From Verrucomicrobiota bacterium (GTDB lineage Bacteria > Verrucomicrobiota > Kiritimatiellia > RFP12 > UBA1067): a stretch of DNA of 45,435 bases. Below are positions 34,524-42,701 of the stretch, piece by piece. Numbering within the stretch: the stretch's first letter is position 1; each line of letters opens with the position of its first letter. The position numbers and the translations under genes were made by a program. Where the stretch lies: assembly GCA_022704145.1 (NCBI GenBank), contig JAKJGY010000012.1, positions 1 through 45,435 on the forward strand, in the 5' to 3' direction. The notes beneath the pieces were generated by a model. That model searched no databases and had not been told where the DNA came from. It saw nothing but the letters and a program-made list of their open reading frames with translations.

Positions 34524-35336
34524 ATGCGAATCTTTGTCCTGAGTCTGCCTAAGGATAGCGACAAGCTGGAGCGGTTTCGTGCGGATCTGGCGCGGCTGCT
34601 GCCCGGCTGTTCGTTCGCGATTCCGGAAATGTACAATGCGCGTCTGTTCTCGGAGGAGCAGCTTGCCTCCGTCTACAGCCGTGAGGGAGCGTTGGCGAAC
34701 TACGGGCGCGAGATCGGCAAGGGCGAGATCGGCAATATCATGTCGCAGCAGAGCGTCTTCGCCAGCATCCAAGGCGAGGCGCGCGCGTGCGCGCTGATCT
34801 TCGAGGATGACGCCAAGCTCGGGCCGCGGCTGACCCAGGCGATGCCTCACATTCAGGAGTGGCTCGACCGGCACGCGGAGACCCCTGTCGCGTTGCTGCT
34901 GACCCAGCCCTCGAAGTATCGGGTCTGGGGCTCCGGGCCGCTGGGAGACGGCCGGCACCGCATCGCGCGGGTGTTCGCGGCCTCCGGAAATTACGGGTTC
35001 ATCGTGAACGCGAAAGGCGCGCAGGCGCTGCTCGAGCTGAACACGCCGATCTCCAGGCATCCGGATGACTGGGCCTATTACCATAAGACCGGCAAGATAC
35101 GGGTGTGCGCGGTCCATCCCTTCCTGGTCGGGAACTACGATTTCGAGCGCGCGCGCTCCAACCTTTCCGCCGAGCGGTATGCGATGTGGCAGGCCTCAAA
35201 CAGCGACCGGCCTGTCAGACCCGCCTGGCCGTTGCGGCTGCGCCGTGCCGTCAGCAGCCGCCTCCAGCGGCTGTTCGAACGTCTGACGGGTGTGGTGGTG
35301 GTGGCCGAGCGGTCGAATGACGGGCTTGAGTCCTAA
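34524..35336 (+). CDS. glycosyltransferase family 25 protein
   Basis: A 270-residue cytoplasmic enzyme of the LPS-type GT25 family. It begins RIFVLSLPKDSDKLERF and carries the family segment GKGEIGNIMSQQSVF, equivalent to E-x-G-C-x-x-S-H, then ALIFEDDAKLG with the metal/donor-binding acidic cluster at 94-96. Later segments are NYGFIVNAKGAQALLE and HPDDWAYYH. GCGGAGG-type sequence lies upstream of the ATG. It is the first of a run of sugar transferases and is followed by a repeat-bearing spacer rather than an overlap. Confidence 0.82.
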   Translation: MRIFVLSLPKDSDKLERFRADLARLLPGCSFAIPEMYNARLFSEEQLASVYSREGALANYGREIGKGEIGNIMSQQSVFASIQGEARACALIFEDDAKLGPRLTQAMPHIQEWLDRHAETPVALLLTQPSKYRVWGSGPLGDGRHRIARVFAASGNYGFIVNAKGAQALLELNTPISRHPDDWAYYHKTGKIRVCAVHPFLVGNYDFERARSNLSAERYAMWQASNSDRPVRPAWPLRLRRAVSSRLQRLFERLTGVVVVAERSNDGLES

Positions 35337-35359
35337 CGCGGGCGCGGCCCGCAACCCAA

Positions 35360-35454
35360 TTGGAATGTTGGAATATTGGAAGGATGGAATGAGGGTGTTG
35401 AATCGCGTGCCTTCGCATGGATCTTCCATCATTCCAGTATTCCATCATTCCCAA
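35360..35454. repeat. imperfect inverted repeat built of TTGGAAT-like units
   Basis: The left arm (35360-35391) and the reverse complement of the right arm (35423-35454) match at about 23 of 26 core positions after one single-base offset. Each arm is itself made of short repeats of the type TGGAAT. The 31-base centre is unlike the arms. The block is much more AT-rich than its surroundings and contains no gene. It fills most of the 178-base gap between the GT25 gene and the tandem glycosyltransferase pair. It looks like a dispersed intergenic repeat and could form a long hairpin in RNA. Confidence 0.7.
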
Positions 35455-35514
35455 ACAACTTGTTTGATTGCTGTTGTTGGTCCGTAAGGCACTAAAGGGA
35501 GGCAGGGCGAGCGA

Positions 35515-36465
35515 GTGGGCGACGAGGGACAGAGGGAGGAGCGGGAGCACGCGTGCGCGCCGGTGGCGCTCTTCGGCTTCAATCGGCCCGACAACCTGCG
35601 GCGTGTGTTCGAGCAGGTACGCCGGGCGCGCCCGCGCGAGCTGTTCCTGATCCTGGACGCGCCGCGTGACGGGCGCCCGGACGACCTTCCCAAGAACGAG
35701 GCCTGCCGCCGCGTGTTCGATGCGGTGGACTGGCCGTGCGAGGTGCGCCGCAACTACGCCGCGACGAATATGGGGTGCCGCAGAAGGATGGCGAGCGGCA
35801 TCTCCTGGGTGTTTGAGCAGGTGGAGGAGGCGATCCTGCTGGAGGACGACTGTGTCCCGTCCGACTCATTCTTCCCTTTCTGCACCGACCTGTTGGCCCG
35901 TTATCGGCACGACACGCGGCTCGGTATGGTCGCCGGCCATATCGCCCATCTCCAACCGATCGTGAAAGAGGCGAGCTATTATTTTGACCGCTTCCCCACG
36001 ATCTGGGGGTGGGCGACGTGGCGGCGCGCGTGGGCGCTCTACGACGGCGAGATGGGCGAGTGGCCGCGCTTACGGAGCGATCCGTTTTTGAGTACGGTTT
36101 TTCAGGACAAGCGGCTGGCCCGTCGCATCGCGCGCTTTTTTGAGGAGGTTTACGCCGGACAGGCGAACACATGGGCGACGATCTGGTGGTACTCGCTGCT
36201 GCGGCAGAATATGCTGTGTGCGCACCCGTGTGTCAACCTGGTCTCGAACGTGGGCGCGTTCGGCGCCCATAACCACGGGGCCTCGCTCTGGCATAACCTC
36301 CCTTACGGCTCGCTCCGTTTTCCGCTGGAGCACCCGCGCGAGGTGCTGCCCGATTTCGACGAGGAGCAACGGATGTGTGCGCTGTACGCGGAGGACAGCG
36401 CGTTGAACCGTGCGGTCTACAAGGCCGCGCAGTTTGGCCGACGCCTGAAGGGAAAAGGCGAGTAG
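35515..36465 (+). CDS. GT-A-like glycosyltransferase (HlpA-like), tandem copy 1
   Basis: A 316-residue protein with a nucleotide-diphospho-sugar transferase pattern: VALFGFNRPDNLRRVFEQV at the start, ELFLILDAPRDGRP, then ISWVFEQVEEAILLEDDCVP with the donor/metal acidic residues. WGWATWRRAW follows, and the N-terminal half of the family is well conserved. It is a close paralogue of the next gene; both share DWPCEVRRNYA, GCRRRM and SYYFDRFPTI. The GTG at 35515 has GGGAGG 12 bases upstream. A later GTG at 35563 would remove a charged 16-residue leader absent from the paralogue, so the start is uncertain. Confidence 0.75.
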   Translation: MGDEGQREEREHACAPVALFGFNRPDNLRRVFEQVRRARPRELFLILDAPRDGRPDDLPKNEACRRVFDAVDWPCEVRRNYAATNMGCRRRMASGISWVFEQVEEAILLEDDCVPSDSFFPFCTDLLARYRHDTRLGMVAGHIAHLQPIVKEASYYFDRFPTIWGWATWRRAWALYDGEMGEWPRLRSDPFLSTVFQDKRLARRIARFFEEVYAGQANTWATIWWYSLLRQNMLCAHPCVNLVSNVGAFGAHNHGASLWHNLPYGSLRFPLEHPREVLPDFDEEQRMCALYAEDSALNRAVYKAAQFGRRLKGKGE

Positions 36466-36529
36466 CGGAGGAGGCGCCTCCTCAGGACGTGCGGGCCGTC
36501 GTCCGGACGTCGGCTCACCAGAGAACGTT

Positions 36530-37441
36530 ATGCCAGCCGTACCGCCGATCGCCATCTTCGCCTTCAACCGGCCGGAGTTCGTCCGCGACGTCTTCGCGCG
36601 CGTCCGTGAGGCCAGGCCGGCACAGCTATTCCTGTGCATGGACGGCCCGCGGCCGGGACGCGCGGACGACAGCGCGCGCTGTGCCGAGGTGCGTCAGATC
36701 CTGGCTGGCGTGGACTGGCCCTGCGAGGTCCGGCGGAACTACGCCGAGGTGAACCTCGGATGCAGACGCCGTATGGGCAGCGGCATCAGTTGGGTGTTCG
36801 AACAGGTGGAGGAGGCGATCCTGCTCGAGGATGACTGCGTCCCGCACCCGGACTTCTTCCGGTTCAGCGCGGAGCTGCTGGAGCGTTATCGGCACGACAC
36901 GCGCATCGGCATGATCGCCGGGCATATCGAGCATTTCAAGCCGCTCGATAAGGCGACGAGCTACTATTTCGACCGTTTCCCGACCATCATCGGGTGGGCG
37001 ACCTGGCGGCGGGCCTGGCAGTGCTTCGATGCCGAGCTGCGGGAGTGGCCCCGGCTCCGTGAGACGTCGTTCCTGCGCGCGCTCTTCCCGACGGAGCGCG
37101 CCGCGCGCCATGTCGCCTCGTTCTTCGAGGGCGTCGCGGCCGGACGGGCTAACTCGTGGGCGACGGCCTGGTGGTTCTCGATGCTCCGCAACAACCTGCT
37201 GTGCGTGCATCCCAGCGTCAACCTGATGACGAACGTGGGGGTTTACGGCGTGCATAACCGGGGGCCGTCGGAGTGGCATGGCGTGCCCTCCGACGGGATC
37301 GCGTTCCCGCTGTGTCACCCGTGCGACGTCGTCCCGGACGCCACCGAGGAGCGCCGCATGCGGGACGTGTACGCTCCGCCGGGCCGCGTGCGCAGCGCGC
37401 TCAGCCAGGTGAAGCGGCTGCTCCTGAACAAAGGCCGCTGA
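36530..37441 (+). CDS. GT-A-like glycosyltransferase (HlpA-like), tandem copy 2
   Basis: A 303-residue paralogue of the preceding protein, colinear over nearly its whole length. It begins PPIAIFAFNRPEFVRDVF, has QLFLCMDGPRPGR, SGISWVFEQVEEAILLEDDCVP, IGWATWRRAWQCFD and a C-terminal half that has diverged more. The acidic EDD cluster is kept in both copies, so both should be active. The pair probably adds similar sugars or makes similar linkages in the same repeat unit. It starts 64 bases after copy 1 and is followed closely by the CgeB-like enzyme. Confidence 0.78.
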   Translation: MPAVPPIAIFAFNRPEFVRDVFARVREARPAQLFLCMDGPRPGRADDSARCAEVRQILAGVDWPCEVRRNYAEVNLGCRRRMGSGISWVFEQVEEAILLEDDCVPHPDFFRFSAELLERYRHDTRIGMIAGHIEHFKPLDKATSYYFDRFPTIIGWATWRRAWQCFDAELREWPRLRETSFLRALFPTERAARHVASFFEGVAAGRANSWATAWWFSMLRNNLLCVHPSVNLMTNVGVYGVHNRGPSEWHGVPSDGIAFPLCHPCDVVPDATEERRMRDVYAPPGRVRSALSQVKRLLLNKGR

Positions 37442-37451
37442 GGCAGTGCCT

Positions 37452-38600
37452 ATGAACGTCCTATTCCTCTCCCAAGCCAGACAGCTTTCCGACCAGCAGA
37501 GCTATCACGACGCGATGCTTCGCGCGCAGGCGGCCGGCCGTATCCAGACGTACACCAACATCCCTTTTTACGGCTGCGCGCAGGCGTGCGGCTGGGACGG
37601 GCTCTGGCGGACCGTCGTGGAGACCTGCCAGCGCGAACGCACGGAGCTGGTCTTCTTCCAATTCTTCCACGGCCACGCCATACCCAGTCCGCGCGCGTGC
37701 GTCGAGGCGCTGAGGAAGCTGCCCTCACCCCCCATGATCGCGGTCAGTTGTGGCGACCTCTTCTCCGACCACGCGCGCCGCGCGCCGCGCGCCTTCCTGG
37801 AGCTATCGGTGCTGTCGGATGTGACCTTCCTGACCTCGATGGGGCGGTTCGCGGCGCTGCTGGCGCGGCTGGGAGCGCGCCGTCTGATGCTGATGCCGCA
37901 CGCGTTCTCCACCACGGTGTTCGCGCTGGGCCGGCAGCGGCCGGAGCCGGCCGCGGCCGAGTTCGACGTGGTGATGGTCGCCTCGCGCGGCCGTGCGCTC
38001 AACCCGTTCCGGTACATGACGTGGGCCTCGCTGAAACGGCAGCGCATCGTCGACCGGCTGTACCGTCGTTACGGCAAACGGTTTGCCGTGTTCGGGCACG
38101 GCTGGAAGAACCATCCGGCCTGGCAGGGGCCGGTCGAGTTCAACCGGCAGGACGAGGTGTTCGGCCGCGGACGCCTGGTCGTCGACGGGCGCCCGCCTTT
38201 CGCGCAAGACTATTACGCTTCGGACCGGCCCTTCTACGTCGCCGGGGCCGGTGTGCCCCTTGTCCAACATGTTACGCCGCGTTTCGAGGCGCTGTTCCGT
38301 CCGGATCACCATGCGTACTACGTGGGGTGCGACGAGGCGATCGTCGACGTCTGCGACCGTGTGCTCGGAATGGACGAAGCGGGCCTCAGAGCGCGTGCCG
38401 ACGACACCGTGCGGCTGGTGGCCGAAAAGCATCTGGTGGATCATCGGGTCGGCCTTATCCTCGACGTTTGCGAACGGGTCGGCCGTGTTGCGGGGGGGCT
38501 GGGCGGACGGTGCGCCGCCGGGGACATCCCGCTTCCCTACTTCCTTCCGGAAGTTGACCTGGAACGTGAACGCGCGTTTGCGCTGGTCAATTGGAGCTGA
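37452..38600 (+). CDS. CgeB-like glycosyltransferase (GT-B fold)
   Basis: A 382-residue predicted GT-B enzyme. It starts MNVLFLSQARQLSD, has DVVMVASRGRALNPF at the start of the C-terminal Rossmann domain and ends with the CgeB/Glyco_trans_1_2 pattern: SDRPFYVAGAGVPLVQH, FRPDHHAYYVGCDEAI and a final helical KHLVDHRVGLIL. Acceptor and donor are unknown. ATG 37452 is preferred over a GTG two codons earlier because GAGG lies seven bases upstream of the ATG and the first strand follows at once. The GT4 gene starts six bases after its stop. Confidence 0.75.
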   Translation: MNVLFLSQARQLSDQQSYHDAMLRAQAAGRIQTYTNIPFYGCAQACGWDGLWRTVVETCQRERTELVFFQFFHGHAIPSPRACVEALRKLPSPPMIAVSCGDLFSDHARRAPRAFLELSVLSDVTFLTSMGRFAALLARLGARRLMLMPHAFSTTVFALGRQRPEPAAAEFDVVMVASRGRALNPFRYMTWASLKRQRIVDRLYRRYGKRFAVFGHGWKNHPAWQGPVEFNRQDEVFGRGRLVVDGRPPFAQDYYASDRPFYVAGAGVPLVQHVTPRFEALFRPDHHAYYVGCDEAIVDVCDRVLGMDEAGLRARADDTVRLVAEKHLVDHRVGLILDVCERVGRVAGGLGGRCAAGDIPLPYFLPEVDLERERAFALVNWS

Positions 38601-38605
38601 GTCCG

Positions 38606-39805
38606 ATGGCGAAGATTCTCTGGCTCTGTACCTACACGAACGAGGAGAAGCGCTCGCAGCTCGCGTTGTGGCGTCAGCGCCGTGACGAGGTCGGGCAGTG
38701 GATACCCAACCTGCTCAAGGGCTTTGAGCGCGGCGATGACGAGATACATGTCGTGTCGACCGACCTGTGGCTGAAGGGCGGCGTTCAGTCTTGGGAGGCA
38801 GGCGGCATCCGTTATCATTGCTTCAAATCAGGCATCCCGTTGCTCGGGCGGCCTTGGCCGGCCCGGGTGCCCGTCGACCACCTCACGCGCTTCTGGGTGA
38901 ACCGGAGGCGGATCCGAGCGATCGTCGACGAGATCCGGCCGGACCTTATCCACCTCTTCGGCGTGGAGAACCCGCAGTACGGGGCGGCGGTTCTTGACCT
39001 GTTGGGGCGTTATCCGGTCCTGGTGACCATTCAGGGGTTTATCCACCGGGAGCGCCAGTATCACGATACGACGATCACCCGGGTCCGGTGTCGCTACGAG
39101 GAGGCGCTCTTGCGCGCGTGCCGTATGTTTTCCGGCGATTACGAGTCGGAGGGCGTTGTCCGGTCATTTAACCCGGACGTGTCCTATGAGCATCTCTATT
39201 TTCCGGTCAACGAAGCGCTGATCGCCAGGACGCCGAAGGGGCTGGAGCAGGCGTATGACCTACTTTTCGTGGGAGGCCTGACCCGGCAGAAGGGGTTTGC
39301 CGACTATCTGGAGATCGTGCGGCGCCTGGCGGAGCACCGCCCTTCGCTGACGGCCGCGGTCGTAGGGCAGCCGGGTGACTATCCGCCCGCAGGCGAGTTC
39401 CTCCGAGAAAACAGGCTCGAGGCGCATCTGCGCTGGATACCCCGTTTTCCGAACCAGGCGGGCCTGTTCGAGACCTATCGCAAGTCCAGGCTGCTTCTCG
39501 TCCCGACCTATAACGACGCCTTTCCTAGCGTGATCCGGGAGAGTATGCTTTTAGGTACACCTGTTGTCGCCTACGCGACGGGCGGCATCCCCTGGGCGAA
39601 CCGCGACGGGCGCGAGAATGTGGTGCTCGTGAAACAGGGCGATGTGGCGGGCATGGCAGACAGGGCGCTTGGTCTTCTGGCCGATGGGGCGCAACGGGAG
39701 GCCCTGGCTGGGCAGGGCCGGGCGTTTGCCGAAGCGGAGTTTTCATTGGCGTCAAACGTGGAACGAATCCGCGCGTGTTATCGTAAGGTCATGGAGTGCA
39801 AATGA
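38606..39805 (+). CDS. glycosyltransferase family 4 protein
   Basis: A 399-residue GT-B enzyme. The N-terminal domain starts AKILWLCTYTNEE and contains RPDLIHLFGVENPQYG. The C-terminal domain has YDLLFVGGLTRQKGFADYLE, then SRLLLVPTYNDAFPSVIRESMLLGTPVVA with the E-x7-E type donor motif and ATGGIPW. These are classic GT4 features. GGAG lies nine bases upstream of ATG 38606. The stop overlaps the aminotransferase start by four bases (ATGA), so sugar transfer and the following amino-sugar genes are coupled. Confidence 0.88.
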   Translation: MAKILWLCTYTNEEKRSQLALWRQRRDEVGQWIPNLLKGFERGDDEIHVVSTDLWLKGGVQSWEAGGIRYHCFKSGIPLLGRPWPARVPVDHLTRFWVNRRRIRAIVDEIRPDLIHLFGVENPQYGAAVLDLLGRYPVLVTIQGFIHRERQYHDTTITRVRCRYEEALLRACRMFSGDYESEGVVRSFNPDVSYEHLYFPVNEALIARTPKGLEQAYDLLFVGGLTRQKGFADYLEIVRRLAEHRPSLTAAVVGQPGDYPPAGEFLRENRLEAHLRWIPRFPNQAGLFETYRKSRLLLVPTYNDAFPSVIRESMLLGTPVVAYATGGIPWANRDGRENVVLVKQGDVAGMADRALGLLADGAQREALAGQGRAFAEAEFSLASNVERIRACYRKVMECK

Positions 39806-40938
39806 GTTATCGTATCCCGCTGTTCGATTTGAATTACGGCCCTGAGGAGGTGCAGGCGCTCGCCGACACGATCCGGGACAACTGGATCTCGATGGGGCCG
39901 CGTTGCGAGGCCTTCGAACGGGAGTTCGCCGCGCTGCTGGACGCGCCATACGCCCTGACCGTCGACAATTGCACGAACGCGCTCTTTCTGGCGCTGCGCG
40001 CCTTGGGGGTCGGCGCGGGCGATGAGGTCCTGGTGCCCTCGCTCACCTTTGTGGCGACTGTCAACGCCGTGCGGTATGTGGGGGCCGAGCCGGTCTTCTG
40101 TGACATCGCGGGGCCGGACAACCTGTGCCTGTCGCCGGATGAGATCGAGGCCAAGATCACATCGCGTACGAAGGCCGTTATCGTGATGCACTACGGGGGA
40201 TTCCCCTGCGACATGCGCCGGATCATGGCAGTGGCGGCCAAACGGGGGCTGCGTGTGGTGGAGGACGCCTGCCACGGCCCGCTCTCCGTCTGGGAAGGGC
40301 GGCGGATAGGGACGATCGGCGACATCGGCTGCTTCTCCTTCTTCTCCAACAAGAACATCAGCACCGGAGAGGGGGGGATGATGACGTTCCGGGATCAGGC
40401 CCTCTTCGAGCGGGCCAAGCTGCTGCGCTCGCATGGCATGACGACGACCTCCTATCAGCGTGCGGGGGGGCACTCGACACAGTACGACGTGATCGATCTG
40501 GGTTACAACTTCCGGATGGATGACCTGAGGGCGGCGCTGGGCCGGGTCCAGCTTCAGCGTCTGCCCAAGGATCTGGAGCAGCGGGCGCGTGTCCGCGGCT
40601 GGTACGAGTCACGGCTGGAGGGCCTGCCCGAAATCACCGTCCCCTTCGCGGGTCATAACGGCTTTGTCTCGAACTATATCTTTGTTGTGGCCCTAAAGGA
40701 GGGAGGGGCCGGACGGCGCGACCGGGTGCGGGAGCGCCTGCATGCGCAGGGCATCCAGACCAGCGTCCATTATCCGTGCGCGCACCGGTTCTCGCTCTAT
40801 CGCGAGCGGGCCGGCCATCTGCCCTGGTCGGAGTTCGCCTCGGACCATCTGATCACGCTGCCTATGTATTCGAAGCTGACCGAAGAGCAGGTCTGCGAGA
40901 TCGTCGATACCCTCAAGCAGGTGGTGGTGGAGCCATGA
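39802..40938 (+). CDS. DegT/DnrJ/EryC1 family sugar aminotransferase
   Basis: PLP-dependent enzyme of 378 residues predicted to convert a nucleotide-linked keto sugar to an amino sugar. The PLP lysine is Lys184 in FSFFSNKNISTGEGG. Asp155 in VVEDACHGP would bind the pyridine nitrogen. WISMGPRCEAFEREFA at the N-terminus and NFRMDDLRAALG are family landmarks. Start and stop overlap both neighbours by four bases (ATGA). With the NeuD-like acyltransferase next, the product is probably an N-acylated amino sugar. The needed dehydratase could be RfbB or one outside the window. Confidence 0.9.
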   Translation: MSYRIPLFDLNYGPEEVQALADTIRDNWISMGPRCEAFEREFAALLDAPYALTVDNCTNALFLALRALGVGAGDEVLVPSLTFVATVNAVRYVGAEPVFCDIAGPDNLCLSPDEIEAKITSRTKAVIVMHYGGFPCDMRRIMAVAAKRGLRVVEDACHGPLSVWEGRRIGTIGDIGCFSFFSNKNISTGEGGMMTFRDQALFERAKLLRSHGMTTTSYQRAGGHSTQYDVIDLGYNFRMDDLRAALGRVQLQRLPKDLEQRARVRGWYESRLEGLPEITVPFAGHNGFVSNYIFVVALKEGGAGRRDRVRERLHAQGIQTSVHYPCAHRFSLYRERAGHLPWSEFASDHLITLPMYSKLTEEQVCEIVDTLKQVVVEP

Positions 40939-41561
40939 GCGCAAACGGCGTGATCCTGATCGGCGGGTTCTGCGAGACCATCGAACTGTGCCAGCGGTGC
41001 GGGCTGAGGCTCGTGGGGATTGTCGACGCCAGCTCGCAAGTGGCGGACGACTATGCGGTTCCTTATCTGGGGACGGACGAGGCTTTTCTCGCGAGGCGCG
41101 AGGCCTATCGCGGAATCCCGTTGGTTGTGGTGCCCGATAGCCCGAACGTCCGGCGGCGTATCGTCGAGCGGTACCGTGCGGAGGGCTTCACCTTCGCCTC
41201 GGTCGTCGCGCCTGATGCTGATGTCTCGCCGTCCTGCCGTCTGGGGGAGGGCGTGGTCGTCCACTCCCACGTGGTGATCACAGCCCAGGCCCGCATCGGC
41301 GCCTTCGTGCGCGTCAATCTCGGCGCACGGATTATGCACGAGAGCGTCGTGGAGGACTTTGTGACCGTCGCGCCGAACGCGACGATTCTAGGACGTGTGC
41401 GCGTCGGCGCGCTCACGTATGTCGGCGCTTCGAGCACGACATTGCCTGGCCGTTCTTTGGGCGCCAGGACAGTTGTCGGAGCGGGTGCCGTGGTCACACG
41501 CGACGTGCCCGACGGTTGGGTGGTGGTCGGTGTTCCGGCAAAGAGAATGGAGAGCGTATGA
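40935..41561 (+). CDS. NeuD/PglD-like sugar O/N-acyltransferase
   Basis: A 208-residue protein with an N-terminal Rossmann-like PglD_N domain (about 5-90, from GVILIGGF to the VVPDSPNVRRRI segment) and a C-terminal left-handed beta-helix made of hexapeptide repeats (about 95-200, with GEGVVVHSHVVI, GAFVRVNLGARI and VVGAGAVVTRDVP). Such proteins acetylate amino sugars such as UDP-4-amino sugars or sialic acid relatives. ATG 40935 overlaps the aminotransferase stop, and its own stop overlaps the next start, so the three genes form one coupled set. Confidence 0.87.
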   Translation: MSANGVILIGGFCETIELCQRCGLRLVGIVDASSQVADDYAVPYLGTDEAFLARREAYRGIPLVVVPDSPNVRRRIVERYRAEGFTFASVVAPDADVSPSCRLGEGVVVHSHVVITAQARIGAFVRVNLGARIMHESVVEDFVTVAPNATILGRVRVGALTYVGASSTTLPGRSLGARTVVGAGAVVTRDVPDGWVVVGVPAKRMESV

Positions 41562-42628
41562 GCGGGTCAAACAGCCGCTGGGCGAACCTCACGGTGTCGC
41601 CGGCGATGCCCATCGTCCAGGCGATCAAGCGGATGGACGATGTCCGGTGTAAACTGCTCCTGGTGGTTGACGAGCAGCGGTTCGTCAGTTTGCTCAGTAT
41701 CGGCGACATCCAGCGCGCGATCATCCGGAATGTTCCGCTTACCGAGCCTGTCGGGACGGTGTTGCGCGACGACATTATCGTCTGCCGGAAGTCCGACTCC
41801 GCCGCCACGGTGCAGTCCGAGATGCTGCGCTGCCGGGCGGCTTTTATGCCGATCCTCGATGCGGACGACAACTTGGCCGATGTGGTCTTCTGGGAGGATG
41901 TGTTCGCGGACACGGTTGAGAAGCGCTCGGCGAGCAAGCTCGGCCTGCCCGTCGTGATCATGGCGGGCGGCACCGGTTCACGGCTGCGCCCGCTCACGAA
42001 CGTGTTGCCGAAACCGCTGCTCCCGTTCGGCCAGAAGACCATCATCGAGACGATCATGGAACGGTTCCTTCAGGTCGGCTGTACGGAGTTCCACCTGTCC
42101 CTGAACTACAAGGCCGCCATGATCCGTCACTATTTCGAACAGCTTGGCGCCTTGCCCTATACGCTTAACGCGTTTGAGGAGGACCGGCCTCTGGGAACGG
42201 CCGGCAGCCTTTCGCTGGTCGCTGACCGGCTGAAGAGCCCCTTTTTCGTTTCCAACTGTGACATCGTGATCGAGCAGGACCTGGAGGAGGTCTGGCGTTA
42301 TCACCGCGCGAACAACAACGAGCTGACGATCGTCGCCGCCCTGAAGCATGTCAAGCTCGCCTACGGCTCGCTGGTCACGGGGGAGGACGGGCTGCTACGG
42401 GAACTGAGCGAGAAGCCCGAGTGGGTGTTCAAGGTGAACTCGGGCGTGTATATCCTTGAGCCGCATCTGCTGTCGCTGATTCCGTCGGGGACGTTCTTCA
42501 ACATGACCGACCTCATCGACCTTCTGCTGGCGCGCGGCGGACGTGTGGGGGTCTTTCCGGTCAGCGAAGGCTCCTGGCAGGACATCGGCAACTGGGACGA
42601 TTACAGCCGGCTGCTGGGGCGTGTCTGA
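41558..42628 (+). CDS. CBS-domain sugar nucleotidyltransferase (PtmE-like)
   Basis: A 356-residue protein with a pair of CBS motifs (about 10-118, with VVDEQRFVSLLSIGDIQRAI and RAAFMPILDADDNLADVV) followed by a nucleotidyltransferase domain (about 130-353). That domain has VIMAGGTGSRLRPLT, the KPLLPFGQKTIIE segment, GTAGSL, NCDIVIE and QDIGNWDDY. This order is that of Campylobacter PtmE, a glucosamine-1-phosphate guanylyltransferase of the legionaminic acid pathway. The nucleotide and sugar here are not proven. The CBS pair may sense adenylates. It overlaps the acyltransferase stop by four bases. Confidence 0.87.
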   Translation: MSGSNSRWANLTVSPAMPIVQAIKRMDDVRCKLLLVVDEQRFVSLLSIGDIQRAIIRNVPLTEPVGTVLRDDIIVCRKSDSAATVQSEMLRCRAAFMPILDADDNLADVVFWEDVFADTVEKRSASKLGLPVVIMAGGTGSRLRPLTNVLPKPLLPFGQKTIIETIMERFLQVGCTEFHLSLNYKAAMIRHYFEQLGALPYTLNAFEEDRPLGTAGSLSLVADRLKSPFFVSNCDIVIEQDLEEVWRYHRANNNELTIVAALKHVKLAYGSLVTGEDGLLRELSEKPEWVFKVNSGVYILEPHLLSLIPSGTFFNMTDLIDLLLARGGRVGVFPVSEGSWQDIGNWDDYSRLLGRV

Positions 42629-42701
42629 CGCGGTGCCGTATGGGCCGTTCTGGCCGATGACAGGGCGTTCATTCCATGTACTGGACCTAGGATAACGGGA
42701 T

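Noticed and set aside
33383..34636. 417-codon minus-strand frame
   Set aside because: Antisense to the pyruvyltransferase and GT25 genes, both of which show family motifs.
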